Below are positions 57,001-64,000 of a stretch of DNA of 64,000 bases, piece after piece. The translations under genes were made by a program, and so were the position numbers. Each line of letters starts with the position of its first letter. Position 1 is the first letter of the stretch. The DNA is from Benincasa hispida (lineage: Eukaryota > Streptophyta > Magnoliopsida > Cucurbitales > Cucurbitaceae). The DNA lies in the NCBI RefSeq assembly GCF_009727055.1, contig NC_052349.1, forward strand, positions 40,040,029 through 40,104,028. Direction: 5' to 3'. The notes under the pieces were generated by a model. The model was not told where the DNA came from, did no database searches, and worked only from the letters and a program-made list of their open reading frames with translations.

Positions 57001-57700
57001 TTGAGATGAAGTCTATGTACTTCAATTCAGTCTAGGATCTTGTAGATCAACCTGAGGGGATAAAACCCATCGGGTGCAAATGGATCTACAAGAGAAAACG
57101 AGACCAAGCTGGTAAGGTACAGACCTATAAAGCTAGACTTGTGGCAAAAGAGTTTACCTAAAGAGAGGGAGTAAACTATGAAGAAATATGGCTGCATTTT
57201 ATGATTACGAAATATGGAAAATGGATGTCAAGACAACCTTTCTAAATGGCTATCTTGAAGAGAGTATCTATATGTCTCAACTAGAAGGGTTTAAAGAATA
57301 GGGTCAATAGTAAAAAGTTTGCAAGCTTAATCAATCAATTTATGGGTTGAAACAAGCATCTAGATCCTGAAATATGAGATTTGACACTGCGATCAAATCT
57401 TATGGCTTTAAACAAAATGTTGACGAACCTTATGTATATAAGAAAATCGTTAATAAATCTGTCGCTTTTCTGATATTGTATGTTGATGATATTCTACTTA
57501 TAGGAAGTGAAGAAGAATTTCTAGCTGACGTTAAGAGATGGCTTGCTACACAATTCCAAATAAAAGATTTGGGAGAAGCACAGTATGTTCTTGGGATCCA
57601 AATAGTTTGAAACTGCAAAAACGAAACTTTAGCATTATCTCAAGCATCTTATATAGACAAGATTTTGTCTAGATACAAAATGCAAAATTTCAAGAAAGGA
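57001..57700 (+). pseudogene. copia reverse transcriptase
   Basis: MDLEMKSMYFNSV, a stop, DLVDQPEGIKPIGCKWIYKR, KARLVAKEFT, then a frame change. Next [41 protein letters not shown] and FDTAIKSYGFKQNVDEPYVY, then the catalytic FLILYVDDILLIGSEEEF (YVDD at 57479-57490) and VKRWLATQFQIKDLGEAQYV. It copies the RNA into DNA. The YVDD box is intact, and the gene is broken by stops at 57033-57035, 57160 and 57300-57312. A gap in the palm near 57180-57220 suggests a small deletion. Confidence 0.85.
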
Positions 57701-58420
57701 ATGTTGCCTTTCAAACATGAAATTCATCTGTCTAAGGAACAAAGTCCTAAGATACCTCAAGAGGTTAAGGTAATGAAACGAATTCCATATGCATTAGCAG
57801 TAGGGAGTTTAATGTATGCCATGTTGTGTACTTGTCCCGACATATGCTATGCAGTTCGAATAGTCAACAAATTTTAGTCCAATCCTAGATATGATCATTG
57901 GACTACCGTTAAAAACATTCTCAAGTATCTTCGGAGAACGAGGAATTATATGCTCATATATAGTACTAAGGATTTGATCCTTACTAAATACACTGATTCT
58001 GACTTCCAGACCAATATAGATTCAAGAAAATCAACTTTGGGGTTAGTATTCACTCTGAATGGAGACACAGTAGTGTGGAGAAGTATCAAGAAAAGTTGTA
58101 TTACTAACTCCAATATGGAAGCTGAGTATGTAGCTGCAAGTGAAGCGGCAAAAGAAGCAGTATGGCTTAGAAAGTTCCTGACTCATTTGGAAGGGGTTCC
58201 AAATATGCAGTCACCCTATATTGTGATAGCAGTGAAGCGGTTGCAAATTCAAAGGAACGTCAAAGCCATAAACGTGGAAAGCACATCGAGCGATAGTACC
58301 ACCTCATTAGAGAGATTGTACACAAACGAGACGTGATCGTCACGTAGATAGCCTCACGAGACAACTTAACTGATCCGTTTACAAAGGCATTCTCAGCTAA
58401 AGTGTTCGAGGTCACCTAGT
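57701..58420 (+). pseudogene. copia RNase H
   Basis: EIHLSKEQSPKIPQEVKVMK, RIPYALAVGSLMYAMLCTCP, DICYAVRIVNKF, a stop, then LKYLRRTRNYMLIYSTKDLI, YTDSDFQTNIDSRKSTLGLV, FTLNGDTVVWRSIKKSCITN, SNMEAEYVAASEAAKEAVWL. Frames then shift, with KHIER-like and DNLTDPFTKAFSAKV homology up to 58400. The acidic DSD and EAEY residues are present. This is the end of pol; the polypurine tract follows 160 bp later. Confidence 0.85.
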
Positions 58421-58578
58421 AAGACTAGGTCTACGAGATACTTACAACTAGGGAAAGTGGGAGAATTCATGGGTATCTGATGCCCTAGTTTATTGTATTT
58501 ATTATTTTATAGATATTCTCTCATTGTAACTCAACATTGTATATATTTGTATATATTAATCCATTAAAGTTTTAGTCC

Positions 58579-58590
58579 AAGTGGGAGTAT
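58579..58590 (+). other. copia polypurine tract
   Basis: AAGTGGGAGTAT directly upstream of the 3' LTR, the typical copia primer for second-strand synthesis. Confidence 0.8.
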
Positions 58591-60577
58591 TGTTGAGTTG
58601 TATGTCCTAAAACTCACAGTTTGTAAAGTTAAATATATAATAGTATCAATACAGATGTTATCTAACATTTCTGCAATAAAATTGTTATTGAATCTATAAA
58701 TTGCACTTATAAAGATTAAATCCAATAAACTAAGATCCATGGCTATTACATGAGTACTTCAACTTTATGTAGAGACATAAAGATGGATCATGTTCAAGTA
58801 AATAGCCAAAACGGTCTTTAGTATACGAATAAGGTTGGGTGCCTTATTTTGGTAACACTAATAGATGCGGCCCACACTGTAGTTGTTATAATTTGTCGTA
58901 AAGGTGCTACAAACGAAGTGATTATGATTCGTTCATGTATTGACATGAGGAGTGGGGGTATCCTATGTAATGAATTTGCATAAGATCGGACCAAGAAATA
59001 AGTCACTCTTACTTTATAATGTTGTTTACTGTTTAAGACTGACTATTTCGCTTAGATGACTTAGGTAACTCGATCTCAATCATGAGCTAACTATTAACTC
59101 CTGTCTATTCAGAATTATCCTTAAATTTTTAGGTGACGATTGGCTTAACAGCACTAGCTCAATAAGCCTCCCATTTCAGGTGTAAGACCGAGTAGATAGC
59201 TGGGGACATAGGGTGCAAGACGGAATTCACGCCTACCCAACTTAAGGATAAAAGATAGGTTGTTCTCTTAAATACTGAATCCAAGTCTTGAACAAGGGGT
59301 CCTACCCTCTCATTGGCCCAAGAGGGAGTCGATTTAGTGATTGGATCAGAAACCAATTGTTCATTAGAGGATTAATGGAACTTAAAGAGCAAGATGTAAT
59401 ATCAAGGGTAAAACAACATATTGACCCAACCGTTATTACGAACAACCTGCGAAGGGTTAACTTACTGATTATGGTTAAATCAAGTGGACCAAATATATCT
59501 ACAGTGAGGAAAGTGCAACTATCAAGCTATAGTGGTGTGACTCGATAGTTAACAAATACTGAGTAATTTGGTCTAAAGAGTTTTAGCCAATTAATCTCAA
59601 ATCATTGGAGCTCATGATCTGTAGGTCCATAAGGTCCATCTACTAACTCGTAAAACATGAACACCTTGAACTATTAACTTAAGCGAATTTGGAATGATTT
59701 CAATTTGAAGTGTTTAAATTGAATTTCAAATTGAAATTAAGGTTTGAATTGGAATAGTTCAAATTCAAATTAGGGTTTGTATAATTATATTTGATATAAT
59801 TACTTAACGTTTAATTTATCGAAATTAAAACGAAATTGGAAAGTTGATAATACTGATTTAAATATTAATTACATGAATAGTATTCATGTTTAAAATTAGG
59901 TGTGTGATTAAATTAATATTTGATATTATATTATTATTTAATTGATTAAATATGTTTAATTAACTAAAATCAAATCAATTTTCATTTTAATCCAATTTGG
60001 GAAATTGGATTTTGAAATAATGAATTTAATTAATTTTGAATTAATTAAATTTGGATTTTAGCTAATTATTGAATTAACTAAAATAAAGAAATTGAAAATG
60101 AAAATTCAATTTCTAGTGGAAACATCCAACCTTTTAGTAAGGCTGAGGCGTTGCCATTTGAATTCACCACCTAGGCAACTTGAATCTTCAACTTGGAGCT
60201 GGCATTTACTTAGTTCAGGTATGCCTGCATGTAAATAGAGATTAAAAACACTCCAAATCGGCAGATGGGGATGAAATGAGTTGCTGAAATAAGTTTTTGC
60301 AGAAAAAGTTTATTCATCACCTTAAAATCCTTTTTTCCATTGACAAATTCACTCCAATTTGAAGTTCCACTACTCAAATTCAAGGTTGAGAATAGTAGAG
60401 AAGATCTCTTGGTGGTTCACTAAAGAATTGGAGTTGAATTCACGAGAAGAGCAACTTGGTAACATGAAACCCTCTTTTGAATTTCTGGTGAAGCATGCTT
60501 TTAGAACTCAAATTAAAATGTAATTAGAGTGCTTCTTGATTCTGTTTGCTTCCGTTGCATGTTTGTATATCCCTTCA
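58591..60577 (+). repeat. copia 3' LTR, intact length 1987 bp
   Basis: TGTTGAGTTGTATGTCC to ATATCCCTTCA, followed by target copy AGTTT. It shows what the interrupted 5' LTR looked like. Conserved block GTATCCTATGTAATGAA at about 58957. The plus- and minus-strand frames in it are not genes. Confidence 0.9.
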
Positions 60578-60582
60578 AGTTT

Positions 60583-60659
60583 TAGTTGTTGTTTGAGCAT
60601 TATAAATTTCATTTGTTTTGGGTTAGATTGAATTAACGACACTGATTTTATCCCAAACA
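60583..60659 (+). repeat. Gypsy 5' LTR, right end
   Basis: Continues the LTR cut at 47605 and ends TTATCCCAAACA, followed by the primer site. Confidence 0.75.
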
Positions 60660-60678
60660 AATTGGCGACGTTGCCGGT
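60660..60678 (+). other. gypsy primer binding site
   Basis: AATTGGCGACGTTGCCGGT, one or two changes from the plant Athila/Tat site TGGCGCCGTTGCCGG. An A-rich leader (60718-60780) follows. Confidence 0.85.
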
Positions 60679-60860
60679 GAATCGTACAATTGGCTTATTA
60701 GAATTTTTAATTCCTTGAAAAATAAAATTAATAATAAATAAAAAAAGAAAAAAAAGAAAAGAAAAAATTAAACAAAAAATAGTTAGTTTGATTAAGATTT
60801 CCTTTTATGCATGACTCGCTCCTCTCAGAGTGTACTTTGTAATTTGATTGTAGACATTAA

Positions 60861-62340
60861 CCGCAAGAAGATGCAACTTCGAAAGGAATGAAAAAGAGGA
60901 AGAAAAGAAGAATTTGAAGAACAAGCTTTTGAGAATCGAGAAGAGGAAACAACTCAACCAAACAACATGGGAGAAGCAAGGGAACAAACCTTGCGAGAAC
61001 TAGCTGAGCCAAACTATAATCAACAACCATTGTGCATCGTATATCCAGAGACGACCAGTTCCAACCGAGGCTTGTACATCTCCTACCCACATTTAGAAGA
61101 CAACTCGGCGAAGACCCGCATAAACACATGAAGGAGTTCCATCTATATGATGGAATGCGCCCACATGGGGTAACACAAGAGTAACTCAATCTTAGGGCAT
61201 TTCCCTTCTCTTTGAAGGATGTGGCCAAAGATTGACTATATTACCTACCAACGGGTTCCATTACTACTTGGAGCAATTTAACAAAGAAATTTTTAGAAAC
61301 TTTTTTCGGCATCTAAAGCTCATAATATAAGAAAATAAATATATGAGAATCTCTTTACGAATACTGGGAAAGATACAAAAAATTGTGTGCTTTATTTCCA
61401 CATCACCAAATATCTTAATAGTATCTAATTCAATATTTTTATTCAGGTTTGAAATTTGAGTAGAGCAACATTGATGCTGCCGTCGGAGTGGCTCTTGCGG
61501 ATAAGACACCCATCGAAGCATGTCAACTCATATATACTATGGCGAAGAACTCTCAGAATTTTGGAACAAGGACTCTTGATCACATTGTTGCTCAATCTAA
61601 TGTAGTAAGTGACCTAAGATCACAAGTATCTAACCTCGTTTCTCTTTTTACTCCGATAGCTCAGGGAGGGCTTCCTTAAGTCAAAACATATAGAGTGTGT
61701 GGACTAGTCAGGCATACTTCTGAGGCTTGCCCACAAGCCCAAGTAAATGCCATTGGAGGATTTAAGAAGAAATACGACCCTACGGGTAAACGTATAACCA
61801 AGGATGGAAGATCATCCTCATTTCAAATGGGGATCTCAAGGGCAATATGAGAACCGGAACCAATCATCATCTTCAACCTCCTTAGGTATGTCTCTAGAGG
61901 ACGTTGTGAAGTCCCTTGCTGACTACTCCTTAAAATTTCGATAGGAACTCAATCAATTGCAAAAAGACAACATCTAAATCCAACAAGAAACCAAACTTCT
62001 TCAACAAGACACTAAATCCTTTCAACAAGAGACTAGACAAGGCTTCTCAAACTTGGGCACTCAAATCACTCAGCTTACAACTATGGTAAGCAAACTTGAG
62101 AGTAAATCTTTCGGAAAGCTTCCTGCCCAACTGGAGCATGCAAATATAAGTACAATTACTCTTAGAAGTGGTAAGGAAATTCCTTCTTCCTCTCAAGAAG
62201 CTAGCCCAGTTCAATCTACCCCCAAGAAGCCAGAAAAGGTAAATGAGTATGAGAACAAGGTAAATGAATCTAAGAAAGCTCCCATCTTTCTAGAGGTACG
62301 AAACCATATGTACCTAAGGCACCCTTCCCCAGTAGACTAG
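60861..62340 (+). pseudogene. Athila-like gypsy gag
   Basis: MGEAREQTLRELAEPNYNQQ, PLCIVYPETTSSNRG, a frame change, EDPHKHMKEFHLYDGMRPHG, NLRAFPFSLKDVAKD, LYYLPTGSITTWSNLTKKFL (capsid), then an AT-rich gap near 61300-61450, ALADKTPIEACQLIYTMAKN, NVVSDLRSQVSNLVSLFTP and the zinc knuckle YRVCGLVRHTSEACP. In the knuckle the first cysteine of CX2CX4HX4C is tyrosine. It ends ITQLTTMVSKLESKSFGKLP and ISTITLRSGKEIP, the typical Athila gag end. This coat protein packages element RNA; stops (about 61130, 61185, 61235) and frame changes abolish it. Confidence 0.85.
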
Positions 62341-62381
62341 CAAAGCCTAAGGGAAAAGATACCGATTTAGAGCTTATTGAA

Positions 62382-63315
62382 ATGTTAAAAATGGTACAAA
62401 TCAACATCCCTTTTCTTAATTCTATTCAACAAATACCTAGGTATGTTAAATTTTTTAAAGATCTGTGTACAAAGAAAAGAAAAGGGAAAGAAGATGAGAG
62501 AGTTACAGTTAGTAAAAATGTATTTGCATTATTAAAGAAAGACATGCCTCATAAATGTAGAGACCTTGGAATGTTTACTTTACCATGCAAAATAGGAGAA
62601 AGGATTATTACTCATGTCATACTAGACGTAGGTGCATCGATAAATATCATGCCTTTTCATGTTTATGAAGATCTTAAATTGAATGGCCTACAAAGAACCA
62701 ATGTTTGTATACAATTAGCCGATAGGTCATACATTCAACCCCTTAGGCATAGCAGAGGATGTCTTATTAAGAGTTGGCGAATTAATCTTTCCAGTTGATT
62801 TTTACATTTTGAAAATGGATGAGTCTTACACTTCTACTGCTTCTACTATCTTATTAGGTGGACCCTTCATGAAAACAACAAAAACTAGAATCGATGTACA
62901 CAAAAGGTCTTTGTTGGTAGAATTTGATGGAGAAGTGAAATTGTTCAACATATATGATGCCATGAAATTCCCTAAGGAGCATTTGTCTCTTTGCTCCATA
63001 GATACATGTGATGTGTTTGATGAATTATTGTTAACTATTGATGAAAATTTTGACTGTTTGGTTGCTGCCTCTATTGATCTTGATGATGATGACTCTTCAA
63101 TTGATTCTTTGTTTACTTCTAATGATTTTAATTTGAAAGATAATTCTTCTAATAAGGATATTGTTAAATCTCAGGTACAAAGGATTGAGCTTAAGGCTCT
63201 CCCTTCACACCTCAAGTATGTCTTCCTTGGGAGACAAAAAGCCTTTCCAGTTATCATTTCTAAAGAACTCATGTCTTCTCAAGCATACACATTAGTTGAA
63301 ACATTAAAGATCTAA
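62382..63315 (+). pseudogene. Athila-like gypsy protease and linker
   Basis: LKMVQINIPFLNSIQQIPRY, FFKDLCTKKRK, then KCRDLGMFTLPCKIGERIIT, HVILDVGASINIMPFHVYED (catalytic DVGAS, with V for the usual L), a frame change near 62750, then ASTILLGGPFMKTTKTRIDV, HKRSLLVEFDGEVKLFNIYD. A long acidic linker with IDLDDDDSSIDSLF follows, then LKALPSHLKYVFLGRQKAFP, which leads into reverse transcriptase. The protease would cut the Gag-Pol polyprotein. Two stops and one frame change interrupt it. The minus-strand relative at 33788-34398 has the same order. Confidence 0.85.
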
Positions 63316-64000
63316 AAAAAAGCAATCGATTGGACTTTGGATGATATCAAGGGAATAAGTCTTTCCTTATGTATGCACAGGATTGTTCTAGAAGATGGAG
63401 CCAAGGCCACCGTCCAACCTCAAAGAAGACATAATCCAATGATGAAGGAAATAGTTCATAAAGAAATCATCTAACTCCTTAAAGCCGGAATAATATACCC
63501 AATTCCAGATAGACAATGGGTAAGTCCGATACATGTGGTACCAAAGAAATCAGACCATTGTAAAAAACGAAAAAGGTGAGATGATTCCAATGAAAGTACA
63601 AAACGGTTGGAGAATGTGTATATATTTTAGAAAACTAAACGAGGTAACAAAAAAGGATCACTTTCGTATTCCTTTCATTGACCAAATGGTTGAACGGCTC
63701 GTCGGGAAACCGTATTTTTGTTTTTTTGATGGATTTTCAGGATTCTATCAAATACCAATAGCACAGGAAGATCAAGAAGGACCATGTTTACATGGACTTA
63801 TGATAAATATGCGTTTAGGAGAATGCCATTTAGGCTATGAAATGCCCCAGGTACGTTTCAATGATGTATGATAAGTATTTTCTCTAATTATGTAGAAAAG
63901 TGCAAAGAAATTTTTATGGGTGAGTTCATTGTGTATGGTAATTCTTTTGAAAACTGTTTACATTATTTGAGTTTGATTTCAAAAAGATGCATAGAAACCA
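63316..64000 (+). pseudogene. Athila-like gypsy reverse transcriptase, 5' part
   Basis: EDGAKATVQPQRRHNPMMKE, a stop, LLKAGIIYPIPDRQWVSPIH, VVPKKS, a frame change, VKNEKGEMIPMKVQNGWRMC, IYFRKLNEVTKKDHFRIPFI, DQMVERLVGKPYFCFFDGFS, GFYQIPIAQEDQ (first catalytic aspartate FDG present), a frame change, YAFRRMPFRL and NAPGTFQ. The second catalytic box, usually FMDDF, reads FMGEF at 63913-63927, so both aspartates are lost. The element runs on past 64000. Frameshifts and stops also inactivate it. Confidence 0.9.

Larger units (their letters stand above)
47606..60577 (+). mobile_element. Large Ty1/copia element with nested LTRs
   Basis: Its 5' LTR is 47606-51391 (interrupted) and its 3' LTR 58591-60577, with target duplication AGTTT (47601-47605 and 60578-60582). 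Primer site at 51392, polypurine tract at 58579-58590, and gag-protease, integrase, RT and RNase H in copia order between. Two later insertions raise its length to 12972 bp: an LTR piece in the 5' LTR and a solo LTR in the leader. Gag is almost entirely deleted and pol is broken, so it cannot move alone. Confidence 0.9.
46870..64000 (+). mobile_element. Athila-like gypsy element, split by a copia element, runs off the right edge
   Basis: The 5' LTR (46870-47605 continuing at 60583-60659) is followed by a gypsy primer site and then gag, protease and the first part of reverse transcriptase on the plus strand. Removing the copia insertion and one AGTTT copy restores a continuous LTR. Gag and pol carry frameshifts and stops. 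The left LTR start is not clear and may be truncated. The family call rests on gag (REL-EPNYNQQPLCI, HMKEFHL), the protease DVGASINIMP and the RT. Confidence 0.8.

Overview
The window looks like repeat-dense, AT-rich plant nuclear DNA. The evidence is Ty1/copia and Ty3/gypsy LTR retrotransposons with plant-type primer binding sites (copia TGGTATCAGAGC-like, gypsy TGGCGACGTTGCCGG-like), GAG/UBN2 and Athila-type gag-pol homology, and CHG-context decay. A DUF1985 fragment and clusters of CTATCA/TGATAG palindromic words suggest a cucurbit; that attribution is inference. I found no intact host gene, rRNA, tRNA or CRISPR array. Almost everything recognisable is LTR retrotransposon sequence, mostly broken and nested.

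Layout, left to right. (1) 1-6420: a minus-strand copia element with gag at the left edge, a long leader and a 2.15 kb 5' LTR. A solo gypsy LTR (1092-2416, target duplication GAAAC) interrupts its leader. (2) 6421-9071: a DUF1985 remnant between TGATAG-type repeats, then a GC-rich unclassified block. (3) 9072-16479: a non-autonomous Athila-like element with both LTRs. It carries a gag-like reading frame that appears spliced, and a copia solo LTR (12007-14097) is nested inside it. (4) 16480-19700: gypsy-LTR-like sequence without genes. (5) 20034-24725: the best bounded copia element, minus strand, short LTRs, perfect target duplication GTTGT. (6) 24900-31340: an older minus-strand copia RT/RNase H remnant, split by a 1.16 kb foldback (25120-26280) and by Athila-like LTRs (26603-30400). 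(7) 31395-37223: gypsy LTR pieces, a minus-strand gypsy gag-protease remnant and another copia solo LTR. (8) 37785-40250: simple or tandem repeats (palindromic array, purine-only tract, 110 bp repeats). (9) 40940-64000: a copia 5' LTR with leader and the first codons of gag, cut by a reverse gypsy LTR; then a forward Athila-like gypsy element whose 5' LTR was split by a 13 kb copia element (47606-60577, target duplication AGTTT). That copia element carries its own nested LTRs. The gypsy gag-protease-RT resumes at 60660 and runs off the window.

No set of genes works together here as a functional system. What deserves attention is in the elements themselves: a two-exon gag-like frame whose stops are nearly all TAG (CHG-methylation decay), hairpins with A-rich or GAAA loops at the very start of several unrelated LTRs, the palindrome AGCGTTGCAACGCT shared by gypsy LTRs and a copia leader, and a long foldback made of two gag-bearing arms. 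All boundaries and homologies were read by eye. Those resting on target duplications and primer sites are firm; boundaries called approximate are not.
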